44,663 nt of DNA, from NCBI GenBank assembly GCA_028281165.1, contig JANQKI010000270.1, forward strand, positions 1-44,663, given 5' to 3'. The translations under genes and the position numbers were made by a program. Position 1 is the stretch's first letter. Each line of letters starts with the position of its first letter. The notes below the pieces were generated by a model, which was given only the letters and a program-made list of their open reading frames with translations, did not search any database and was not told the DNA's origin. Origin of the DNA: Opitutaceae bacterium. GTDB taxonomy: Bacteria; Verrucomicrobiota; Verrucomicrobiia; Opitutales; Opitutaceae. This document shows positions 25,017-33,253 of this stretch, piece after piece.

Positions 25017-25610
25017 TTATGCGTTTTGCGTTAGCAGCGACTGTATTTGATCTTGTATGACATCGTGGCTAACGAGCCCTGTATGTTGGTAGTGCACCTT
25101 GCCTTTCTTATCCAGGATGAACATAGTGGGCAAGTAGCGGACTTGGCCAAAGGCCTTTTCCATCGATTCGCTCTGCCGAGCGATTTCGTAGTTGATGCCC
25201 TTGGAGCTTATAAACGGCTCCAAATCTTTTCCGGGGCTATCGACTGAAACGCCAAGAATCTCAACCCTCTCCTTATCAAATTCGTTTCTTAAAGCTACCA
25301 GTGTAGGAATTTCTTTAATACAAGGACTGCACCATGTTGCCCAATAAACGACCACGGCTACTTTGCCTTTTAAATCTTCGCTCCTCATTTCAGTGCCGTC
25401 CAAGCGTGTGGCCGACCAATCAGCAGCCTGGGTTTCAGTAACGACTTTGCCGCTGGTCGAAACGCTATCTGAATCGTGTCCAAAGACTTTTGCTACGGCG
25501 TTACCGGCAACGCACATAGGACAGCCATTCGTTCCCATGCTTACGCCGAAATACACAGCGATAATCCCTACGAGGGTTAAAGTGGCCCAATGATTTTTCA
25601 GAAATTCCAT
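25017..25610 (-). CDS. TlpA-like membrane-anchored thioredoxin
   Basis: A 197-residue protein with one N-terminal membrane helix (LTLVGIIAVYFGVSMG) that should anchor a periplasmic thioredoxin domain. The active site is YWATWCSPCIKEIPTL (Cys94 and Cys97). The cis-proline segment is RYLPTMFILDKKG. Such TlpA/ResA-like proteins reduce disulfides, for example in cytochrome maturation. An extra CPMC motif (Cys30 and Cys33) stands just outside the membrane helix, which is unusual. The bat operon ends 107 bases downstream on the same strand. Confidence 0.9.
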   Translation of the reverse strand: MEFLKNHWATLTLVGIIAVYFGVSMGTNGCPMCVAGNAVAKVFGHDSDSVSTSGKVVTETQAADWSATRLDGTEMRSEDLKGKVAVVVYWATWCSPCIKEIPTLVALRNEFDKERVEILGVSVDSPGKDLEPFISSKGINYEIARQSESMEKAFGQVRYLPTMFILDKKGKVHYQHTGLVSHDVIQDQIQSLLTQNA

Positions 25611-25717
25611 AGTGTCAGTTCAGCTCTACTACTCAACGTCTGGCTTATGGCATTGATTTCAAGCCGCTTATCCGCAATTGCGTAAAAAGCGGATGAAATC
25701 GTTTCCTAGCGTAGCCC

Positions 25718-28264
25718 TTACAGCTTGGCGGGGCCATATAATGGCGTGAAAACTTCCTTGCGAGCCCAGCCCTGCTCGCCGTTGGGAAGCTCGACTTTTT
25801 GCCAGCCCAAAAAGGATTTCAATGGCAGGGCAATGGCCCCTTCTGGCAGTGTTGTCTCGATCTGCTCAACCTCAAGGTCGGTTGGGATAGACTTCAGGGA
25901 ACTGCTTTGCTTGGCCGCGAGAACGGCTGGATCCGCTAGGAGACCATATTGCCGATGAGCCCAGTTGGCGACGAATACGAAGGCCAAAGCAAGCGCCCCG
26001 ATGGTTATGCAAATTAGGGTGAGGCGTTGAAATTTGGATACGTATAAAGAGATAACAGCTAGCATGAACAGGCCAATGGCTCCATAAATCGCGTAGCTGG
26101 CAACGCGCTCCCACTCGTAGGGTGAGAGCAGGGCGGCATAGGATTCGACAGAGTTGCCTGAAATCATTTTGGCAAGGACCGGATAATAGCTTTCGCTATT
26201 TCTCATGGCGATGCGCAGATTCCACTTCAACTCATCAGCATGAGGATTAATTAGGTAAGCGGAAATCCAATACGCTAAAGCTTCGCCCCACTTTTCTTGT
26301 TGAGCGGCTGCTAGGCCGAGGTTGTGCCGAACGGTCCAGTTTTCGGGCTGTTCCTCTAGTTGGCCGCCCCATTCTTCCTCTGCTTTTGCGAACTCGCCAT
26401 CTTGATACAAGGACGAAGCGTCATTGGCGTCTGCGTCCATTGGATACAAAGCGAGAGCCATAAAAAAAGCGATGCTTGGAGCCCAAGCGGCGGCGCTGAG
26501 GAATCGTTTAAGCGAAATGCCCGGCTTTCGGGCCGCTTGAAGGGCGTCCTTGAAGTCTACGAGCCAATCTTGGATGGGAAGTTTCTTTCTCCCGTAGAGT
26601 ATTCGATCAGAGCCGATCCATAGTTTTTCCCAAGCCTCCGCTTGTTCGGCTGCAGATTGGTTTGAAACGGCTTGCTTCACATCTTGCGCAGAAGGCTCTT
26701 CCTGGTCGATGGACCAGAATTTTCGCGTCGCTTCGCGCCAGCTTAGTTGCAGCGAGCGCAGCTTTTCATCGTCCTGATCGACTGACTTGGCATTGGCGAT
26801 TTTCTTCAGCTCGTCAAACGCGTTTCGTCGATATTTGTTTGGATCTAGTATGAAAGATCTAAGTACAGCAATTAGGAGCCACAATACAATGGGGATGATA
26901 AAGGCCCAGACGATTTTCCCCAAAGGAATTTCCCCTGATGGGGGAAGATCCGCGTAAGCGCCCTGCGCGATTTCGGAAGGAATCTCGATAGGCTTAGCCA
27001 AGAGATTGATTCCGGAAGGATCGAGATCTAGCTGATCAATACTAAAGCCAGTAGAAGTTGCGGATGCCGAGGCGATGGGATCGTCTATCGCATTGTCTTG
27101 GGCAATGGCTAGTGGCGATACGGATACCGTGCTTTCGGGCACGATTACTGTTTCGTATCGAGCTGACTTCGGATTGAAAAAGCTGAACTCTACGGGTCCC
27201 ATGGTGAAGTCTCCGGCCTGAGTAGGTATGAGGACGATATCTTCTGACAGGCTTCCCTCGAACGGCGAGTCCTCGGAGATTTCCTTGTTGGTGTCTGGCT
27301 GAATGGCTCGGAAACTGGTTGAAACGTTTCGAGGAAGCAGGCCGATGCCTTGTGGCCAATTTCCGTTACCGCTGATTCGCAAGGTCCAGGTCACGGGTTC
27401 TCCAACTTGAACAGCGTCAGGGACCAAGGTTGATTCTAGGGCGAAGTTGCCAACGGCTCCGTCGAAAGAAGCGGGAGCTCCCGTAGGGAGATCCTTGATT
27501 TCCAATTCGACCGCATTGGAAAGCACGTTGTAGCTTTCCACCACTTCGTCGTCGAAAATGAAACCCGGGCGACGTCCGACCACTAGCGAAACGGTTTGAC
27601 GCGATTTGGGAAGTTTCAGCATTCCGGCCTTGGTGGCCATCGCCTTCAGATTGTAGACAAGACCTACGTATCGATTTCCTTGGTACGAAAATTCCTGTTG
27701 CTTGGGATTGTCCAGCGGAGTTGTTACTAGGCCAAGAGGCGACCAGGTTGGTGGCGACAGGTCGTTAACCCGATAGCCTCGTCGTATCCCCATTACGTAT
27801 CGAATGTCGAAAACTTCGCCGACGTAAACCTCTTCGTCCAGGACCTTGATCTCACTGAAAAACACTTCGTCCGACTTTAGTCCCGTCGAACCAACCGTTC
27901 CTTCTATAATCTCGAAACGAGCTTCTCCAACGGTTACGGGGCCCTCATCGGTTTGTACCGTAAAAGAAGGGATGACCGCTGTTCCCTGACCAGAGGGAAT
28001 GACTTGATATTGCTGAATGATCTTTTGCGAGAAGCTCCCGTTGATCATGTTCATGGATCGAGTCACGCCAGCGGGGCGCATATCCAGATTGGTAATGTCA
28101 GGTAGCTCAACGTCTCCTTCAGGCGAACAGCCTTCGAAATTCAGTTGCAGGCGATTGGTTTTTCCTTCCTGAAAAGTTCCTGAGGATGGAGTCCAGTAAA
28201 CTTGCTGAGCCCCAGAAATGGATACGCAAAAAAAAGTTAGATAAGCGGCAAGAATTCTATTCAT
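25718..28264 (-). CDS. batD: BatD-BatE fusion protein (aerotolerance operon)
   Basis: An 848-residue membrane protein. A signal peptide (MNRILAAYLTFFCVSISGA) precedes a long beta-rich periplasmic BatD region (about 20-445; WTPSSGTFQEGKTNRLQLNF, IPSFTVQTDEGPVTVGEARF). A membrane helix at about 451-473 leads to a cytoplasmic helical part, then a second hydrophobic segment near 595-612, a TPR stretch (YQDGEFAKAEEEW and NLGLAAAQQEKWGEALAYW, 620-685) like BatE, two more membrane helices (725-770) and a C-terminal SH3-like segment (GWQKVELPNGEQGWARKE). BatD and BatE are usually separate. The ATG at 28264 lies two bases after the previous stop. Bat proteins are linked to oxygen tolerance, but their mechanism is unclear. 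Confidence 0.87.
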   Translation of the reverse strand: MNRILAAYLTFFCVSISGAQQVYWTPSSGTFQEGKTNRLQLNFEGCSPEGDVELPDITNLDMRPAGVTRSMNMINGSFSQKIIQQYQVIPSGQGTAVIPSFTVQTDEGPVTVGEARFEIIEGTVGSTGLKSDEVFFSEIKVLDEEVYVGEVFDIRYVMGIRRGYRVNDLSPPTWSPLGLVTTPLDNPKQQEFSYQGNRYVGLVYNLKAMATKAGMLKLPKSRQTVSLVVGRRPGFIFDDEVVESYNVLSNAVELEIKDLPTGAPASFDGAVGNFALESTLVPDAVQVGEPVTWTLRISGNGNWPQGIGLLPRNVSTSFRAIQPDTNKEISEDSPFEGSLSEDIVLIPTQAGDFTMGPVEFSFFNPKSARYETVIVPESTVSVSPLAIAQDNAIDDPIASASATSTGFSIDQLDLDPSGINLLAKPIEIPSEIAQGAYADLPPSGEIPLGKIVWAFIIPIVLWLLIAVLRSFILDPNKYRRNAFDELKKIANAKSVDQDDEKLRSLQLSWREATRKFWSIDQEEPSAQDVKQAVSNQSAAEQAEAWEKLWIGSDRILYGRKKLPIQDWLVDFKDALQAARKPGISLKRFLSAAAWAPSIAFFMALALYPMDADANDASSLYQDGEFAKAEEEWGGQLEEQPENWTVRHNLGLAAAQQEKWGEALAYWISAYLINPHADELKWNLRIAMRNSESYYPVLAKMISGNSVESYAALLSPYEWERVASYAIYGAIGLFMLAVISLYVSKFQRLTLICITIGALALAFVFVANWAHRQYGLLADPAVLAAKQSSSLKSIPTDLEVEQIETTLPEGAIALPLKSFLGWQKVELPNGEQGWARKEVFTPLYGPAKL

Positions 28265-28266
28265 TA

Positions 28267-29139
28267 TTACCAATCTTTTCTAGGGGTTTGAGGCTGTTCT
28301 TCGGGTTCCTCTGCTTGTTGCAAAAGCATGTGCAGGGTTCCTGGATCGTCTTGCTTTTTCACTTGGTCGAGGATCTGTCTGACCATTGCCTGCCGCGCGT
28401 TGAGTGGCTCTTCTTGCTCAGGAGTGCCACCTACTTGTTGCGTTTCTTGTTGTTGGGATTCCTTCTGTTCCTGATCCAATTGCGGCGTGCCCTCTGGCTC
28501 CTCCATATCGCCTAGGCTCTGCTGTCCCGAAGGCTGTTCCTGCTGCTGTTCTTGGCCTTGCTGGCTTTGTTCGTTTTGTTGCTGCTGATCCTGATTTCCC
28601 TGCTGCTGTTGGTCTGATTCTGATGATTCCTCTTGCTCCTGAGGTTGCTGATTTTGATCTTGGTTTTGTTGATCCCCTCCCTGTTGGCCTTGCTGGTTCT
28701 GTTGATCCTGTTCTTGGTTCTCCTGATTCTGGTCTTGCTGATCCTGCTGCTGTTCTTGCTCTGGAGGGGGTTCGAGCAAGGATTCAAGTTGTTCGCGCAG
28801 CGCTTGCCAATCCGTGTGAAGCGGATTGATCGATTCGCCTTCGTCGACAGCTTGCAAAGCGTCGTAAACAGGTGGGGCGGGAAACGCCTGACCCTGTTGC
28901 TTTGCCGCCATGCCTAGCTGCAATGTCGATTGAGCGATTGCTTCAAAGTCGGCCGCGACTTGCTGATCCTTTTCTGCAATTCCTGAAATGACTTCGCCTA
29001 TGTTTGGCGTATTCGGATTATGGGGAGGCTGAAAATTGGGTGGAAGTTGCTGGGCTGATATGATCGACCCGATGAATAGAGCCGAGACTGAAAAGCCTAG
29101 CAGAAAAATCCGCCTGCCATTTGGTCTTACGCTATCCAT
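28267..29139 (-). CDS. Glutamine-rich exported protein in the BatC position
   Basis: A 290-residue protein with an N-terminal signal/anchor (IFLLGFSVSALFIGSIISA). Residues ~125-240 are almost only Gln, Glu, Asn, Asp and Gly, followed by a short helical end (RQAMVRQILDQVKKQDDPGTL). In bat operons BatC is often an acidic or Gln-rich, low-complexity TPR protein, so the position rather than homology suggests the name. A SD (GAGGAGGG) precedes the ATG, and the start overlaps the batB end by eight bases. Low-complexity CAG/CAA-type DNA makes its length prone to change. Confidence 0.7.
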   Translation of the reverse strand: MDSVRPNGRRIFLLGFSVSALFIGSIISAQQLPPNFQPPHNPNTPNIGEVISGIAEKDQQVAADFEAIAQSTLQLGMAAKQQGQAFPAPPVYDALQAVDEGESINPLHTDWQALREQLESLLEPPPEQEQQQDQQDQNQENQEQDQQNQQGQQGGDQQNQDQNQQPQEQEESSESDQQQQGNQDQQQQNEQSQQGQEQQQEQPSGQQSLGDMEEPEGTPQLDQEQKESQQQETQQVGGTPEQEEPLNARQAMVRQILDQVKKQDDPGTLHMLLQQAEEPEEQPQTPRKDW

Positions 29140-30163
29140 GAGCCCTCCTCATACTGATGGTTCTTGCCTTTGGCAGAGAAGGAAATTCTCGATACAAAGA
29201 GACTAACAGAAAGAGCAAGCCGGGCGTGAGGAAATACTGGTAGCGTTCGACGTGGAATACTTCTGAGATAGCGTCTGTTTCTCCAGCCCTGCCTTGCTTT
29301 ACGGTTTCCTCTATCAGGGCTGCTAGGTCTACCCAAACATTGGCTTCTTTGTAAACGCCGTCTGATTGCCTTGCCAGATCTTGAAGCGTTCTCGCTTCCA
29401 GCTTGGTCAATACCACGGCCCCTTTGTCATCCTTATGATAGCCTCCTGAGCCATCTGGGATTAAACCGCCTTGCGTAGTGCCAAATCCAAGACAAATAGC
29501 CTTCACGTTTTGCTGTTTCAATTCTTCGACGGATTCCTTCCAGGAATCATCCAGACTTTCACCATCACTAATGACGATGAGAAAGCGGTCGGCCATTCCA
29601 TCCGATTGCTCGAATGAATCTAGGGCGGTTTCAATCATGGCTTCGTAGTTGGTTCCTCCTTGCGGGATAAAGGAGGGATTCAAGTCCTTCAGAAAGCCTC
29701 GTAGAATTTGATAGTCGGGGCTCATAGGGCTTTGCAGAAAAGCGGTCCCGGCGAAGACGATTAATCCTACGCTTTCGCCTGCCAGATTGTCGAGCAGGCT
29801 TCCCACGACGATCTTCGCTCGAGCCAATCGGTTTGGCTTTATGTCCTCCGCTAGCATGCTTTTCGAAAGGTCCATGGCGATGATGACTTCGCGCGAGCGT
29901 TTACGCATATCTCTTTCGATCTCTCCCCACTGGGGTCTGGCCATGGCAATGACCACGAGGGTGAGACCCAAATAGAAGAACCACTTCGACGTTTCGATTG
30001 ATCGCCCTTTGGACAAGCTGATGCCGCTAAAGCTTGCTTGAGCCCTGGCCGCTTTAGGCAGACCGCTTTTGGATTGTGATCGTTTTTTAGATACGACGGA
30101 CCAAAGGAGACCCAGAAAGGGTATAACCAGGGCGTAAAGCCATAGCTCGTTGCCAAAGGTCAT
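29132..30163 (-). CDS. batB: BatB-like von Willebrand factor A membrane protein
   Basis: A 343-residue protein with N-terminal membrane helices (LYALVIPFLGLLWSV, WFFYLGLTLVVIAMARPQW), a VWA domain and a C-terminal helix (YFLTPGLLFLLVSLYREF). The metal-ion-dependent adhesion site is intact: IIAMDLSKSMLAED (Asp98, Ser100, Ser102) with a later Thr in GGTNYEAMI and Asp in IVISDGESLDD. The start overlaps batA by four bases (ATGA), with GGAGG seven bases before the ATG. BatA/BatB pairs sit in the inner membrane with the VWA domain in the periplasm, presumably worked on by the MoxR ATPase. Confidence 0.92.
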   Translation of the reverse strand: MTFGNELWLYALVIPFLGLLWSVVSKKRSQSKSGLPKAARAQASFSGISLSKGRSIETSKWFFYLGLTLVVIAMARPQWGEIERDMRKRSREVIIAMDLSKSMLAEDIKPNRLARAKIVVGSLLDNLAGESVGLIVFAGTAFLQSPMSPDYQILRGFLKDLNPSFIPQGGTNYEAMIETALDSFEQSDGMADRFLIVISDGESLDDSWKESVEELKQQNVKAICLGFGTTQGGLIPDGSGGYHKDDKGAVVLTKLEARTLQDLARQSDGVYKEANVWVDLAALIEETVKQGRAGETDAISEVFHVERYQYFLTPGLLFLLVSLYREFPSLPKARTISMRRAHG

Positions 30164-31176
30164 GAGAGTCCCTCCTTTCTCGTCGCCGCGCTCAGGCCAG
30201 TCGCGATAAATAGAATAATCCCCGCGCTCATGGCAAAGTAAGGAAAGAGTTCAGTAGTCACGCTAAACTGCGTAGACTCGAATTCGACCTTACTGGTTTC
30301 GTCGATCTTTTCGAAAGCCTTCTTGATTGTATTCGAATTATCGGCACGGAAGTATTCGCCGTTCGTGATGCGAGCTATTTCCTTCAATGTTCTCTCGTCC
30401 ATGCGGCTCGGAACGCGACGTGAACCGATACGTTCATTCTGCTCGTTAAAGACGGGTTGGGTCACGAGTCCGTTTCGACCTGCGCCAACGGTAAAAACGC
30501 GAATTTTCTCGTCTCTGGCGATTTCGGCAGCAGCTAGGGGCTGCATCACGCCCGCTGTATTTTCCCCATCCGTCAGGAGAATGGCAAAAGCACCCTCTCG
30601 CTCGCCGTCCCTCTCTTTTGAACCTTCCAAAAGCCGAGCGACGGCCACGGCCAATCCGTCGCCAATGGCTGTGCCGTCCTCGATCAGTCCAGGCCTCAAG
30701 CGATCGGTTTGCCTAGCTAGCCACTTATGATCGAAAGTTAGGGGAGCCACGGTGTAGGCTCTTCCTGAAAAAGCCACTAAGCCGATTCGGTCGTGTTCTC
30801 GGTTTTCAATGAAGGCGTTCAGGACGGGCTTAACCGCTTGCAGGCGATTGATTCGTTTTAAGCCGTCCTTATAATCTTCATACAGCATGGAGCTGGAGAG
30901 GTCGAGCGCCAGAATGATGTCGTAGCCTTTGCTCTTGGTTTGTCGCTCGAATTCCAGGAATTGAGGTCGAGCTAAAGCGATGATGACGAAGGCCGCCCCA
31001 AGAAAAGCCAGGAAAGCAATGACTCGCAGATCGCCCCCCATAGAAGAGCGTTTCCAAGATCCAGCGAATGGAAAAATGATGGCTGACGCAGCGCGACGTC
31101 CCCGTAGCCAAGCAATTATAGGCAACACGAGAAGAGCTGCTAGCCACCACGGATCCTTGAGTACAAATTCGTCCAT
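30160..31176 (-). CDS. batA: BatA-like von Willebrand factor A membrane protein
   Basis: A 338-residue VWA protein. Two N-terminal membrane helices (WLAALLVLPIIAWLRG and VIAFLAFLGAAFVIIALARPQF) carry the ALARPQ turn shared by Bat proteins. The metal site DxSxS is intact in ILALDLSSSMLYED (Asp92, Ser94, Ser96), with Thr in EDGTAIGDGLAVAV and Asp in ILLTDGENTAGV. A last membrane helix (YFAMSAGIILFIATGL) anchors the end. It follows the DUF58 gene by 12 bases and overlaps batB by four, so it belongs to one transcript. Confidence 0.93.
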   Translation of the reverse strand: MDEFVLKDPWWLAALLVLPIIAWLRGRRAASAIIFPFAGSWKRSSMGGDLRVIAFLAFLGAAFVIIALARPQFLEFERQTKSKGYDIILALDLSSSMLYEDYKDGLKRINRLQAVKPVLNAFIENREHDRIGLVAFSGRAYTVAPLTFDHKWLARQTDRLRPGLIEDGTAIGDGLAVAVARLLEGSKERDGEREGAFAILLTDGENTAGVMQPLAAAEIARDEKIRVFTVGAGRNGLVTQPVFNEQNERIGSRRVPSRMDERTLKEIARITNGEYFRADNSNTIKKAFEKIDETSKVEFESTQFSVTTELFPYFAMSAGIILFIATGLSAATRKEGLS

Positions 31177-31188
31177 CCCGCTAAACTC

Positions 31189-32112
31189 CTAACTTTTCCC
31201 GAAGCGACGGATGCGCTGGTGAAACAATTGAACAATGGCGTCCATGGCATCGTCGCCGACTTGAAGGGTCAGTTGATCCGAGGCTTGAGGAAACAATTTC
31301 TGGAATTGCTCGTCTCGTGAGCGTATCCATTTCGCTTGGGCGTTACGCTGAGCGGATGAAGATCCGGACAGCGTATAAAGAGATCCCGAAAGCGGGTCGA
31401 AAACGGTGCCGGTTCCATGCTTGGGCAGTTCCCTTTCCCAAGGATCTTCGATACGAAAGCCAACCGGTTGGTAACGCTTGCGCAAGACATTCCACACATC
31501 TGGCGCAGGACGGTCGGGGAAGTCGCCCAGCCAAACGAAAATACTGTGACGGGGAGCGGCGTTAACGAGATATTTCCAGGGTATTTTCGCTTCCTGCTCG
31601 CCCAGAAGATCTGGAGTCGCTTTACCATTTAAATTTGCTGCTGTATGAAGAATGCGACTACGACCGTTAGCTGATTTTGTAAAGGCGTATCCTTGCGGGT
31701 TGGCGTAGCAAAGCGAAATGCGGTCTCCATTCACGGCGCTCAGGAGCATGAGCAGATTGGCCAGTTCCAACAGGCCTTCGCGTTTAGACTTCGCTCCCGA
31801 TCCGAATTGAAGCGATGGCGTGTCTTCAAAGAGCAGGAGAAGCTGAATTTCGCGTTCCTCTACGAATTTTTTGCGATAGGGCTCTCCCAAGCGAGCGGTC
31901 ACATTCCAATCGATGTCGCGAACATCGTCGCCGAATTCGTATTTCACGACCTGATCGAACTCCATACCCTTTCCGCGGAAGGAGGACTTGTATTCGCCAC
32001 TCAATACGCTTTCGACAGCATGGCGCACCCGCCATTCCAGCTTTCGCAGCATAGCGATCGAGGAAGAGATATTCGTTACTGTATCCGAATTCTGCTTATC
32101 GATTACGGCCAT
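31189..32112 (-). CDS. DUF58 domain protein of the MoxR/Bat operon
   Basis: A 307-residue cytoplasmic protein with the DUF58 core FDQVVKYEFGDDVRDIDWNVTAR followed by EEREIQLLLLFEDTPSLQFG. DUF58 proteins carry a VWA-like domain and work with MoxR ATPases. The normal DxSxS metal motif (usually written like DxSxSM) is replaced by Asp97-Thr-Pro-Ser-Leu, so both motif serines are lost and metal binding may be weakened. It lies 35 bases after moxR and 12 bases before batA. The name BatH is sometimes used for this slot but is not certain. Confidence 0.87.
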   Translation of the reverse strand: MAVIDKQNSDTVTNISSSIAMLRKLEWRVRHAVESVLSGEYKSSFRGKGMEFDQVVKYEFGDDVRDIDWNVTARLGEPYRKKFVEEREIQLLLLFEDTPSLQFGSGAKSKREGLLELANLLMLLSAVNGDRISLCYANPQGYAFTKSANGRSRILHTAANLNGKATPDLLGEQEAKIPWKYLVNAAPRHSIFVWLGDFPDRPAPDVWNVLRKRYQPVGFRIEDPWERELPKHGTGTVFDPLSGSLYTLSGSSSAQRNAQAKWIRSRDEQFQKLFPQASDQLTLQVGDDAMDAIVQLFHQRIRRFGKS

Positions 32113-32147
32113 TGTCTTTTAAACCACTACATCTGGAAGTCGCCTGC

Positions 32148-33116
32148 CTACTTGGCTAAAATGTGACCTCCCGGGACGGGCGTGGTATCGAGTATGAGTT
32201 TCAAGGCTTGATCGGTCGTTATTTCTTCCGCTTCCGCTTCGTAGGTTAGACCCACCCGATGCCGCATGGCGTCAAAGAAAACCTCTTTAATAATTGAAGG
32301 GCTCACGTGATCCATGCCTCGCAACCAGGCTAAGGCGCGACCGGCCTGATAGAGGCTTATGGAGGCTCGTGGCGAAGCTCCATAGGAAAGATAACGCTCT
32401 TCTGGCCGATCGCCTGCAGCCATGCGTCGGGTGGCTCTGACCAGCTTTAAAACGTAATCCTGGATTTCTTCAGAAACGTGGACTTGGTCGACGTTTTGTC
32501 GAATCTCCAACAACTCCTCGCCAGAAGACACAGCTTGCAATTCAGGCGCCTGAGTTACCTGTCCCCAGCGCCGCATCATTTCGCGTTCTTCCTGTTCTTT
32601 TGGATAGTCGACGAGCAACTTGAAAAGAAAGCGGTCGCGCTGAGCTTCTGGCAGAGGGTAGGTGCCCTCTTGCTCGACTGGATTCTGGGTTGCCATGACG
32701 AAAAAAGGCTTAGGCAGTGATTGCGTTTCGCCACCGATCGTCACCTGCTTTTCCTGCATCGCTTCTAATAGAGCGCTTTGAACTTTGGCGGGGGCTCGAT
32801 TGATTTCGTCGGCTAATACGAGATTGGCGAAGACAGGGCCTCGGTGAGGCACGAATTGGCCGCTTTGAGGATTGAAGACCATGGTGCCGACCACATCGCT
32901 TGGCAGTAGGTCAGGAGTAAACTGGATACGCTCGAATTGAATGCCCAATGCGGTTCCGAGACTCTTGATAAGCAGCGTCTTGGCGAGCCCAGGCATGCCT
33001 TCGAGCAGCACATGGCCATTGGCCAAAAGGGCCACTAGCATTCGTTCAATGACATCCTCTTGTCCAAGGACCGCCTTTCCGATTTCGTTGCGAATTCGTT
33101 CAGACCAATTGTTCAT
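32148..33116 (-). CDS. MoxR-family AAA+ ATPase
   Basis: A 322-residue cytoplasmic AAA+ ATPase. Walker A is LLEGMPGLAKTLLI (with the Ala-Lys-Thr form characteristic of MoxR), Walker B is NLVLADEINRAPAKVQSALLEAM (Asp103, Glu104), sensor 1 lies in FVMATQNPVEQEGTYPLPEAQ with the arginine of QRDRF, and the C-terminal lid has YGASPRASISLYQAGRA. MoxR enzymes act as chaperone-like partners for VWA proteins, here DUF58, BatA and BatB. It is the first gene of a minus-strand operon. The 137-base gap to dxs probably contains the promoter, though no consensus elements are obvious. Confidence 0.95.
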   Translation of the reverse strand: MNNWSERIRNEIGKAVLGQEDVIERMLVALLANGHVLLEGMPGLAKTLLIKSLGTALGIQFERIQFTPDLLPSDVVGTMVFNPQSGQFVPHRGPVFANLVLADEINRAPAKVQSALLEAMQEKQVTIGGETQSLPKPFFVMATQNPVEQEGTYPLPEAQRDRFLFKLLVDYPKEQEEREMMRRWGQVTQAPELQAVSSGEELLEIRQNVDQVHVSEEIQDYVLKLVRATRRMAAGDRPEERYLSYGASPRASISLYQAGRALAWLRGMDHVSPSIIKEVFFDAMRHRVGLTYEAEAEEITTDQALKLILDTTPVPGGHILAK

Positions 33117-33253
33117 TCGATTTTAAATAGGATCAATAATATGCAAGCCCCTGATGGCCAAGGGTTGAAGATACCTAACAATCAGCCGCGATTGACCATG
33201 AAATCAAGATTATGTTTCGTGGCTTAGCCCTTAAAAATGCCTGAGCTTCCAAC

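Noticed and set aside
28500..28770. Repetitive DNA resembling a tandem repeat or CRISPR-like array
   Set aside because: It is the coding DNA of a Gln/Glu/Asn-rich tract in a continuous frame; no regular repeat-spacer structure.
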